Source: Proteobacteria bacterium SG_bin4
GTDB lineage: Bacteria; Pseudomonadota; Gammaproteobacteria; Burkholderiales; Nitrosomonadaceae
Reading direction: 5' to 3'
Length of the DNA stretch: 58,866 bases
NCBI GenBank assembly: GCA_002083395.1
Contig: LWDH01000043.1
Span: 1-58,866, forward strand
The position numbers and the translations under genes were made by a program. Below, one piece after another: positions 26,436-34,467 of this stretch (its first letter is position 1; each line of letters opens with the position of its first letter). The notes under the pieces were generated by a model. It saw only the letters and a program-made list of their open reading frames with translations, was not told where the DNA came from and ran no database searches.

Positions 26436-26945
26436 ATGAGAAAGAAAATAAAATTGTTATTTTTTATAATTCCAATGTTGAGTCTATTTATGACAGCATC
26501 ACTTGCTGAACAATTGGATCAGATATCATCTTCCTGCGCATTGACTACATTGGATGGTAAGCCAGTACATGATTTACAGGAATTGAAAGGAAAGGTTGTC
26601 TACGTGGATTTCTGGGCATCATGGTGCCCGCCTTGTGTCAAATCTTTTCCTTTCTTAAATCAACTGGATCATGAGCTGAAGGATAAGGGTTTGCAAATAA
26701 TCGGTATCAATCTGGATGAGAAAGTAAACGATGCGCAAAATTTTCTTGCTAAACATCCAGTCGATTTTTCTATCGTTGCGGATGCGAGTAAGCAATGCGC
26801 CAAAGGTTTTGAAGTGATGGCAATGCCAACATCTTACCTGATTGACCGGAAAGGAAATATTCGTCATGTTCATCAAGGATTTCGTCCAGGAGAATCTGAA
26901 AAATTGCATGCATTAATTACGCAACTAGTGATGGAGCATCCGTAA
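26436..26945 (+). CDS. TlpA/ResA-type periplasmic thiol-disulfide protein
   Basis: 169 residues from ATG 26436. A signal sequence (hydrophobic 5-22) precedes a thioredoxin fold with active site FWASWCPPCVKSF (CPPC) at about residue 66 and cis-Pro in MAMPTSYLID. The CPPC site is typical of TlpA/ResA-like reductants that keep cysteines reduced for cytochrome c or copper-site assembly. The substrate is unknown; its neighbours are metal exporters. It has its own intergenic gap and is probably monocistronic. Confidence 0.85.
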   Translation: MRKKIKLLFFIIPMLSLFMTASLAEQLDQISSSCALTTLDGKPVHDLQELKGKVVYVDFWASWCPPCVKSFPFLNQLDHELKDKGLQIIGINLDEKVNDAQNFLAKHPVDFSIVADASKQCAKGFEVMAMPTSYLIDRKGNIRHVHQGFRPGESEKLHALITQLVMEHP

Positions 26946-27237
26946 GAGCCGGATTTGTAGTAGTTATATTTCTATTTTTATGGAGTAATTTGGTAAATCT
27001 AAATTGCGAAATAAAAATTAACCCCCTGACGCGGATTTGTTTGCGAAGCGACCGCCCAATAAAATATTCCTGCATCCTGAGAAAGCTCAATTTCACGGTA
27101 GTGTCTCAACTTAAAAATTTAACCCAATTGAACTTGTTTACATCAATGTTATTATATTATTGTAAATAATTTAGATATTTTTAAAGTGAAATACTATCAG
27201 GAAAAATGATCTCGTTTATTTCGGGCTTAGCTATGAT
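26946..27237. other. Gap without recognised feature
   Basis: AT-rich, with a short GC-richer patch at 27023-27060. No ORF, repeat or terminator could be supported. Confidence 0.3.
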
Positions 27238-27618
27238 ATGCTGCATAGTATGTATAAATCTCTTAAAATCGACCTCGTAGTCGTCTTTGTACTATTGGTC
27301 AGCCTACTGGTAAATGCGCTTACTTGGGCTTTCCAAGGTGAAGTATTTATACATGAGCTTGATTATTACAAACAATTAACAGCACAAACAATTCAGCAGG
27401 AAGATCATCAGGGTAACGAATTGTCTGATGAAAAAAGTTCGAATTTTTCAGTAGAAATATGCCTTTGTGCAGCATGCCAACTCTTCTTCTTCACAAAATT
27501 ACCATTATTCGTACCCATAGCAGGTAAAGAGGTTTTAGCTAACTTTATTTTGCTGCAAGTCCCAGAGTCTTTTTTAGGTTCACCGTTTCGTCCTCCTCGA
27601 GAAATTATTCACAGTTAG
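27238..27618 (+). CDS. Small exported protein ahead of cus genes (CzcI/DUF2946-like)
   Basis: 126 residues with an N-terminal hydrophobic helix (KIDLVVVFVLLVSLLVNALTW), a CLCAAC cysteine cluster near the middle and a C-terminus SPFRPPREI. The final RPP motif occurs in small periplasmic proteins found next to metal efflux operons (CzcI/DUF2946 type), and the gene at 42019-42393 ends in the same way. The function is not known; a metal-sensing or metal-binding role next to the CusA exporter is an inference. The 260-bp gap after it (27619-27878) shows nothing clear apart from the expected cus promoter region. Confidence 0.5.
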   Translation: MLHSMYKSLKIDLVVVFVLLVSLLVNALTWAFQGEVFIHELDYYKQLTAQTIQQEDHQGNELSDEKSSNFSVEICLCAACQLFFFTKLPLFVPIAGKEVLANFILLQVPESFLGSPFRPPREIIHS

Positions 27619-27878
27619 AGCGTTAAGGCCAACTGTTTGAATGATTGCATTCAAAATTTAGCAAATATTTAGGCTAACCATAAATCTGTTCAGAACAATA
27701 CAGATCAGATGGTCGTTACATTGAGCTAATAAGTCTTTGTCTTCGCTTTATGTTTTTGAGTAGAAGGCAGCCAAAGCTAGCCTGATCGCAACATAATAAT
27801 CCTATGGAGTATTGCTGTTCTTAGAGCATCCATTTGAGCATTGTTAATGCTTTTCTTATCTAAGAATGGTACAAGTAT

Positions 27879-30800
27879 ATGATTGATAGAATTATTCATT
27901 TTTCTATAAAAAATAAACTCATCGTGGGCTTGTTAACCCTTGCCCTGATAGGGGCTGGGATCTATTCCATGTTCACCATGAATCTTGGCTCCTTACCCGA
28001 TATCACCAACAACCAGGTACAGGTAATCACAGTTTCACAAAATCTAGCCACTGAAGATATCGAGCGATTTATCACTTTTCCTGTGGAACTGGCTATGGCC
28101 AACCTGCCCGGTGTTACGGAAATTCGTTCCATCTCCCGCTTTGGTCTTTCGGTAGTAACTATCGTCTTTGAAGACGACATGGGTACCTATCTGCCACGGC
28201 AATTAGTGCAGGAAAAACTTAATGTAGTTAGGCAACAAATACCTGAAAATTTTGGCAGTCCATCTATGGGGCCCATCACAACAGGACTTGGAGAGATTTA
28301 CCAATATACCCTCCAGCCCAAGCCTGGCTATGAAACATCGTATTCCCCCACTGAACTGCGTACGATCCAGGACTGGATCATAAGACGACAATTAGCCTTA
28401 GTAGATGGTGTAGTCGGAATAAATGCCTTTGGTGGAAAGATTAAACAGTATGAAATAGCGATCAATCCTGAAAAGCTCAATGCCAACAATGTTTCCATTT
28501 CTGAAATATTTGAGGCGCTGCGACGCAATAATAACAATACCGGTGGAGCTTACATTGAAAAAAACAACATGGCCAACTTTATCCGTGGGGAAGGTCTGGT
28601 ACGTTCACTCGATGATATTAAAAATATTTTTATAAAAAATGAAAATGGTATACCCGTCTTAATTAGAGATGTAGCGGAAAAAGTACATTTTGGTCACCAG
28701 ATGCGCTACGGTGCGTTCACGCAGGATGGTCGAGAAGCTGTAGGCGGCATGATTTTGATGTTAAGGGGAGCAAATTCTAATGCTGTAATCCAAAATGTGC
28801 AAAAGCGCATTATTGAAATTCAAAAATCATTACCTGAAGGCTTGGAAATCAAACCTTTTCTCGACAGAAGCGCGCTTATCAAACGAACTACCAGCACTGT
28901 TACTGAAAACCTCACGGAAGGGGCGCTCATTGTTATTTTTGCGTTAGTCCTCATTCTAGGCAGTATAAGAGGCGGTATTGTCGCTGCCAGTGCTATTCCC
29001 TTGTCCTTGCTTTTTGCCTTCATCATGATGAAGCAATTTGATGTGTCGGCCAATCTGATAAGTCTAGGAGCTATTGACTTTGGAATTATTGTTGACGGTG
29101 TCGTGATCATCGTAGAACGCACTGTCTATGAAATTCAGAAGCGAATTAGGGCTGGAAAATTGGATATCGATCAGGATGCCATGGATGAAATGGCATATCA
29201 GGCCGGAAGCTCCATGATGAAGACGGCATTCTTCGGTCAGCTGATTATTCTAATTGTATTTGTTCCCGTCCTGTCTCTTACCGGAATAGAAGGCAAAATG
29301 TTCCACCCAATGGCTTATACCTTTGGATTTGCCTTGCTGGGGGCTATTATCCTGTGCCTGACTTACGTTCCTATGATGTCAGCCTTGCTTTTAAAACCGT
29401 TAAAGAATCAAAAAAGCTGGTTTGCAAAGCTTGAAAGAAGATTTGAGAAAGTTGGTGACAAGATTGTCAGTGGCTTTTACCGTGCCTATCTGCCATTACT
29501 CGAAAGGGCGCTACGGCACCAAGCAGTAGTCATAATCACTACGTTTGTTCTGCTGGGTGCTTCCGTTTTTATTTTCTCCAGAATGGGGAGCGAGTTCATA
29601 CCGCAGCTAGATGAAGGAGACATTGCCATGCAGGCACTGATCAGACCGGGTAGCGGCCTCAATGAGACCATTGATGTTTCTATTAAAATAGAAAATATTC
29701 TGCTGGAGAATTTTCCGGAAATAAAAACTGCTCTAGCTAGGATTGGTGTAGCAGAAATTCCCACAGATCCTATGCCGATGGATATAGCCGATATGTTCAT
29801 TATTCTGGAAAAAGACAAAGATAAATGGACTCCTGCTAAGTCGAAGGATGAGCTTATTGAGAAAATCAAGGAAAAGCTTGACAACGAACTGACGGGAGTC
29901 AACCTGGTTTTCAGCCAGCCGGTTGAGCTGCGCTTCAATGAATTATTAACGGGTGTCCGAGAAGATGTCGCCGTGAAGTTATACGGCGATGATCTTGATG
30001 TGCTGGCGCAAAAAGTAGAGGAGATGGCTAGAATCATCGAAACTGTTCCTGGCGTGGGTGATGTAAATCCTGAAAGAACTTCGGGTATGCCCCAAATGGC
30101 CGTACGCTATGACCGAGAGAAAATTGCTCAATACGGGTTGAATATTGATAAATTGAATGAATATGTCAGCTCAGCATTTGCTGGAGGTGTAACGGGAGTG
30201 ATTCTTGAAGGGGAGAAGCGCTTTGATATGGTCATCCGTTTTGATGAGGCTCATCGGAGAAGCATTAATGATTTACGCAATCTTTATATCGAATTGCCTA
30301 ACGGTAATCAGATTCCGATCAAGGAATTGGCAGATATTAACTATGTACAGGGCCCGATGCAAATATCTCGCGATAATACATTCCGAAGAACTTATGTAGG
30401 AGTAAATACCAGAGGACGCGATATAGAATCCGTCGTAATAGATATACAACAAAAACTGGATGCCGAGCTGAATCTGCCACCCGGCTATTACCTTATGTAC
30501 GGGGGAGAGTTCGAGAACCTGCAAAAAGCCAAGATCAGATTAGCCATTGTAGTCCCAATTGTTCTATTCTTGATTTTTGTTTTGCTGTATTTTGCCCTGA
30601 AATCAGTTTCCCAGTTAATCATAGTATTTACTGGCGTTCCTTTAGTGGCAATTGGTGGCGTGTTCGCTCTTTGGCTACGGGATATGCCCTTTAGCATCTC
30701 AGCAGGAATTGGTTTTATTGTGATTTTCGGCATAGCGGTGCTGGATGACTTAGTATTAATTGATCGATTCAACACGTTAAAAGCAGAAGGAATAACCAGC

Positions 30801-32330
30801 ATCAAGGAGCGCATCCTTACCGGGACTAAGGAAAGAATCAGGCCCATCTTGCTTGCGGATACTACGGATATTTTCGGTTTTTTGCCTATGGCATTATCCG
30901 TATCAGCAGGCGCTGAAGTGCAACATCCATTATCTACTGTCGTAATTGGCGGTCTGTTCTCGTCGGCTGCGTTTACTCTTATAGTGCTTCCGGTATTGTA
31001 TGCTTTTGTGGAGAGTCGAAGTATTAAAATTAATAAAAAAAGCCCTAAGCTCTCTAATATAAAAAGCCTTAAAAGCCCTAGCGTAAAAACACTGCTTACA
31101 TTGATTGTAGGCGGTGGGCTGTTAAGCGTGCTACTAAGCACTGTTACTACTGCAAAAGCACAGTCACAACCGTTAGAAGGCCTACAAACGATCACTCTGG
31201 AACAGGCTAGGGAGCTAGCTCTAAAAAATTTTCCAAAGATACAGGCAGCAAGACTGGAAATAGAAAACCAAGAAGCTCTGAAGAAAACTGCTTGGGACCT
31301 GGGTAGTACCTCAATTTTCACCGCTGGCGAAAAAATAGGTAATAGCTTGGAAGCTACCTATATTAATATGGGTATCAAACAGAGTCGAATCGATGTATTT
31401 GGAATTGTTCCTAAGTTGGAATTACAAAAAGAGCGGGTGGAGCTGGCTGAGAAAACGCTTAACCTGTCTGTTATAGAAGTAGAGCGGGAAGTGAGTAGAG
31501 CCTGGGCTATAGTATACATAGCTAAAATTAATTATCAGATTTACAAACGGCTGGACTCTATTTTCAGGGATATTGAACGGGCAGCCCGGATAAGGCTTGA
31601 AGTTGAAGCTACGTCTAAGCTGGAATACCTGGCAACTTCGAACCAGGGCAATCAGGTGCAAATACAGAAAGAACAGGCTTATCGCGACTATTTGAGCGCT
31701 TTACAACGGCTGAATCTATGGTTTGTCGACGATACCTTGTTCACCGCACCGGATATTCCTGCGGATCAGCTGGACAACCCACTAAAAAACTTTATAGCAG
31801 ATTCTCTAGGCAACCACCCGGTACTCAATGTTTCTAAGCAGCAAGTCAATGTGGCAGAAGCTGCTATTAAAGAGAGACGGTCACAGTTCTTACCCAAGCT
31901 GGATTTGCAGTACGGCACTCAAGAAATTGCTGGTCAGTCGGGGCTTCATCAATTTCAAGCTGGTATTCAGATACCTTTGTTCTTTGGCCCAGAATTGGGA
32001 AGATCGGAGTCAGCAAAAATTCAACGCGCGATTGCTACGCAAAATCTTCAGCAAACCCAACTGGAGCTAAATGCGGCTTACCAAAATATCCGTGAGCAGT
32101 ACATCAAGTGGTTGAACTCATGGCAATACTACCGAGACATAGCGCTTCCTATGGCCAAGGAGCAGCAAACTGGAGCAATCAATGCCTATAAAGAAGGCGC
32201 TATAGATTATGTAACATTTTTGCAAAACATGAGAGACGCGATACGCATTGAAGTCGATTCATGGAATGCCTTTGGCAGTTATCTGGATAGCCGTTATCAG
32301 ATGGAATACTTCTTAAAAACATCAGATTAA
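27879..32330 (+). CDS. cusA: CusA/CzcA heavy-metal RND pump fused to a TolC-type outer-membrane factor
   Basis: 1483 residues. Residues 1 to about 1040 are a complete HME-RND pump with twelve transmembrane helices and the charged helix ISLGAIDFGIIVDGVVIIVE, which carries the proton-relay Asp and Glu. From about 1080 (after a new hydrophobic segment LLTLIVGGGLLSVLLSTV that ends in AKA-QS) comes a CzcC/TolC-type outer-membrane factor (ITLEQARELALKNFPKIQAA to the end). This single-chain pump plus TolC arrangement is typical of Bacteroidota CusA proteins, whereas proteobacteria use separate genes. The metal is probably Cu(I)/Ag(I) or Zn/Co/Cd; I cannot decide. Confidence 0.93.
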   Translation: MIDRIIHFSIKNKLIVGLLTLALIGAGIYSMFTMNLGSLPDITNNQVQVITVSQNLATEDIERFITFPVELAMANLPGVTEIRSISRFGLSVVTIVFEDDMGTYLPRQLVQEKLNVVRQQIPENFGSPSMGPITTGLGEIYQYTLQPKPGYETSYSPTELRTIQDWIIRRQLALVDGVVGINAFGGKIKQYEIAINPEKLNANNVSISEIFEALRRNNNNTGGAYIEKNNMANFIRGEGLVRSLDDIKNIFIKNENGIPVLIRDVAEKVHFGHQMRYGAFTQDGREAVGGMILMLRGANSNAVIQNVQKRIIEIQKSLPEGLEIKPFLDRSALIKRTTSTVTENLTEGALIVIFALVLILGSIRGGIVAASAIPLSLLFAFIMMKQFDVSANLISLGAIDFGIIVDGVVIIVERTVYEIQKRIRAGKLDIDQDAMDEMAYQAGSSMMKTAFFGQLIILIVFVPVLSLTGIEGKMFHPMAYTFGFALLGAIILCLTYVPMMSALLLKPLKNQKSWFAKLERRFEKVGDKIVSGFYRAYLPLLERALRHQAVVIITTFVLLGASVFIFSRMGSEFIPQLDEGDIAMQALIRPGSGLNETIDVSIKIENILLENFPEIKTALARIGVAEIPTDPMPMDIADMFIILEKDKDKWTPAKSKDELIEKIKEKLDNELTGVNLVFSQPVELRFNELLTGVREDVAVKLYGDDLDVLAQKVEEMARIIETVPGVGDVNPERTSGMPQMAVRYDREKIAQYGLNIDKLNEYVSSAFAGGVTGVILEGEKRFDMVIRFDEAHRRSINDLRNLYIELPNGNQIPIKELADINYVQGPMQISRDNTFRRTYVGVNTRGRDIESVVIDIQQKLDAELNLPPGYYLMYGGEFENLQKAKIRLAIVVPIVLFLIFVLLYFALKSVSQLIIVFTGVPLVAIGGVFALWLRDMPFSISAGIGFIVIFGIAVLDDLVLIDRFNTLKAEGITSIKERILTGTKERIRPILLADTTDIFGFLPMALSVSAGAEVQHPLSTVVIGGLFSSAAFTLIVLPVLYAFVESRSIKINKKSPKLSNIKSLKSPSVKTLLTLIVGGGLLSVLLSTVTTAKAQSQPLEGLQTITLEQARELALKNFPKIQAARLEIENQEALKKTAWDLGSTSIFTAGEKIGNSLEATYINMGIKQSRIDVFGIVPKLELQKERVELAEKTLNLSVIEVEREVSRAWAIVYIAKINYQIYKRLDSIFRDIERAARIRLEVEATSKLEYLATSNQGNQVQIQKEQAYRDYLSALQRLNLWFVDDTLFTAPDIPADQLDNPLKNFIADSLGNHPVLNVSKQQVNVAEAAIKERRSQFLPKLDLQYGTQEIAGQSGLHQFQAGIQIPLFFGPELGRSESAKIQRAIATQNLQQTQLELNAAYQNIREQYIKWLNSWQYYRDIALPMAKEQQTGAINAYKEGAIDYVTFLQNMRDAIRIEVDSWNAFGSYLDSRYQMEYFLKTSD

Positions 32331-32360
32331 TGCAAAAAAATAAATAAAGAGTAAATAACG

Positions 32361-33635
32361 ATGAGAAAACACATCCTGTCTTCATTTGTCTTGATATGGA
32401 CAGCTTTTTTCTTTATCAGCTGTACTAGCAAATCGGTTGACAACAGTAATTTAGAAGAAGGTAAGAATCAAGGAAATACTCGCAAAGAACGTGGACAAGG
32501 AGAGCAGGCTGACGAAAAGCGTGCTCATGAAGAAAATGTCCGAAAAGACTTTAGTGAAAAGGAGATGGATTCAGTACATCTTTCGATGCTTAAATTTAAT
32601 AGTCTTGGTATCAAAGTAGATACTATACCTACACGTGCACTTGCAGGCGTGGTGGATGTCAATGGCAGGTTGGAACTGTTTCCCCAGCATAAAGCCATCG
32701 TTACGGCTATTTTAGGGGCCAATGTGACTGATATCAAAGTAATTGAGGGAGAAAAAGTAAAAAAAGGCCAAGTACTAGCCTACCTTTCACACCCTAACCT
32801 AACGAACCTCCAAACTACATATATAAGAGCCTATAACCAAATGCAATTTCTGGAGAAAGAATACGACCGTCAAAAAAGGCTTTACGATGAAGGAATAGGC
32901 TCAGGAAAGACCTATCAGCAAACACAAGCCGATTACCAAACCATGAAGGGTGAAGCAAAAGGTTTTGAAGCACAATTGAAGCAATTAAGCATTGATGTGG
33001 GAAAAGTCAGGAAAGGGAATCTTTTTCAATACGTACCGGTAGTAAGTCCTATTGATGGTTACATTGAGAAAGTATTTGTTCAGACAGGGCAGTTTGTAAA
33101 TCCTGAAACACAAATGCTCAGTATCATCAATAATGATTATATTCATGCTGATCTACTGGTCTTCGAGAAAGATGTCCATAAGGTAAGAGAAGGTCAGAAA
33201 GTATCATTTACAGTGGAGTCAGTTCAGGGAAAAATTTTATCCGCCACAATTTTTTCTGTCGCCAAAAATTTTGAGCAAAGCCCTAGAGCAGTACATGTAC
33301 ATGCCGAGATTGATCAAAAAGAACACTTTCTTATTCCAGGAATGTACATCAAGGGAAAAATCTACACAGAAAGGGCACCGGTAAAAGCTCTGCCGGAAGA
33401 AGCCATCATTGTGGAGGAAGGCAAGCCTTACATTTTTATGGCGGAGATACACCAGGAAGGTGGAAAAATGGAATGGGTGTTTAACCCTGTTGAAATCAGA
33501 ACAGGTATTTCTAATCAAGGCTGGGTAGAAATCAATCTCCTCGAACCGCTACCTGAAAATGCCAAAGTAGCTTGGAACAACGCCTATTACCTGATCGCGG
33601 AAATGAAGAAAGGTGAGATAGAATACGAATATTAA
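32361..33635 (+). CDS. cusB: CusB-type periplasmic adaptor lipoprotein
   Basis: 424 residues. A lipoprotein signal ends FFISC (Cys21), then comes a charged linker and an RND adaptor with lipoyl-like half motifs around a coiled hairpin (YIRAYNQMQFLEKEYDRQKR). The tail AYYLIAEMKKGE is a phrase typical of Bacteroidota adaptors that pair with CusA-TolC fusions. It follows cusA by 30 bp and should form the tripartite exporter with it. No CusF-like domain is attached; a separate CusF-like gene lies at 41074. Confidence 0.9.
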   Translation: MRKHILSSFVLIWTAFFFISCTSKSVDNSNLEEGKNQGNTRKERGQGEQADEKRAHEENVRKDFSEKEMDSVHLSMLKFNSLGIKVDTIPTRALAGVVDVNGRLELFPQHKAIVTAILGANVTDIKVIEGEKVKKGQVLAYLSHPNLTNLQTTYIRAYNQMQFLEKEYDRQKRLYDEGIGSGKTYQQTQADYQTMKGEAKGFEAQLKQLSIDVGKVRKGNLFQYVPVVSPIDGYIEKVFVQTGQFVNPETQMLSIINNDYIHADLLVFEKDVHKVREGQKVSFTVESVQGKILSATIFSVAKNFEQSPRAVHVHAEIDQKEHFLIPGMYIKGKIYTERAPVKALPEEAIIVEEGKPYIFMAEIHQEGGKMEWVFNPVEIRTGISNQGWVEINLLEPLPENAKVAWNNAYYLIAEMKKGEIEYEY

Positions 33636-33816
33636 TAGGGTCTATTTGCGTGGGAATAACAAACCCAGTGTTAGACTTCCCCGAACTCAATAGGCGTTTT
33701 GACATTAAAAAATACTAGCGCCTTCGTGTTTAAGATAAGAGAACAAGCGTCTTGCAACATATTCTCTTACAGCCATTATCACATCTACAACTCTTTGTCA
33801 TGCCCAAATCATTCGG

Positions 33817-33900
33817 CTAGAATTTATTTTACTTTTGGTACTTGCGTATTTTGCGTCCATTGTGTTTGGAATGCTTGGATTTGGTGTGCTCTTCTATTAG
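33817..33900 (+). pseudogene. TauE/SafE permease N-terminal fragment (copy 1)
   Basis: The frame reads LEFILLLVLAYFASIVFGMLGFG and then stops. It is about 80 percent identical at DNA level to the tauE fragment at 39376-39487 on the other strand. There is no start codon and one base is missing at GGTGG, so it is a decayed remnant. The rest of 33636-33932 has no gene. Confidence 0.6.
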
Positions 33901-33932
33901 GGCTCAGCTCATGAAACTGGAAAAATCGTACG

Positions 33933-34379
33933 CTAAGCCTCAACGGCTCCAGTAGATGCACCCCTTAGAATTGAATGGCAAGAACAATCGGATAATCCTT
34001 GCAGAATCCCACACGCCTCTACGGTTCGAGTCCCGGAACATTTCTTGCGTAGCGCAATCAGGTGTTGCTTCAGCTGCAACAACGCCTCGACGCGAACCTC
34101 CACCTGGTGGATTTGCTTGTCCAGCAGCGCATTGACCTCACCGCAATCTTGCGCCGGTGTATCTCGATAGCCGAGCAAGGTTTTCACCTCGGCCAATGTC
34201 ATGTCGAGCGAGCGGCAGTATCGGATGAACTGTAGGCGCTCAACGTGGCTGTTATCATAAAGCCGATAATTGCTTCCGTTTCGCTTAGGCGGTGGCAACA
34301 ACCCCTCATTCTCGTAGTAGCGGATGGTTACTACCGCGCAATCAGTGCGTCGGGCCAGTTCGCCGATCTGAATGTTCAT
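33933..34379 (-). CDS. cadR: CadR/PbrR-type MerR-family metal regulator
   Basis: 148 residues. The MerR helix-turn-helix (MNIQIGELARRTDCAVVTIRYYE) is followed by a dimer coil and the metal-site cysteines DCGEVN, KCSG and EACGIL that bind Cd(II), Pb(II) or Zn(II) in CadR and PbrR. Unlike some CadR proteins the tail is not His-rich but carries DCSC. It is divergent from cadA with an 88-bp gap holding a 19-bp-spaced promoter, the MerR activation arrangement. Confidence 0.92.
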   Translation of the reverse strand: MNIQIGELARRTDCAVVTIRYYENEGLLPPPKRNGSNYRLYDNSHVERLQFIRYCRSLDMTLAEVKTLLGYRDTPAQDCGEVNALLDKQIHQVEVRVEALLQLKQHLIALRKKCSGTRTVEACGILQGLSDCSCHSILRGASTGAVEA

Positions 34380-34403
34380 GGTGAGGTGCTCCTCAAAAAT
34401 TGC

Positions 34404-34434
34404 TTGACCCTATAGTAACTTGAGGGCCTTCAAT
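34404..34434 (+). promoter_or_regulatory. CadR-controlled cadA promoter
   Basis: The -35 box TTGACC (34404-34409) and -10 box TTCAAT (34429-34434) are separated by 19 bp, the overlong spacer that MerR-type activators compensate by untwisting DNA. A CadR/ZntR-like dyad GACCCTATAGTAACTTGAGG lies between them. Confidence 0.8.
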
Positions 34435-34467
34435 TGACAATATCTACCGATTGAAGATGAAGTTGTT

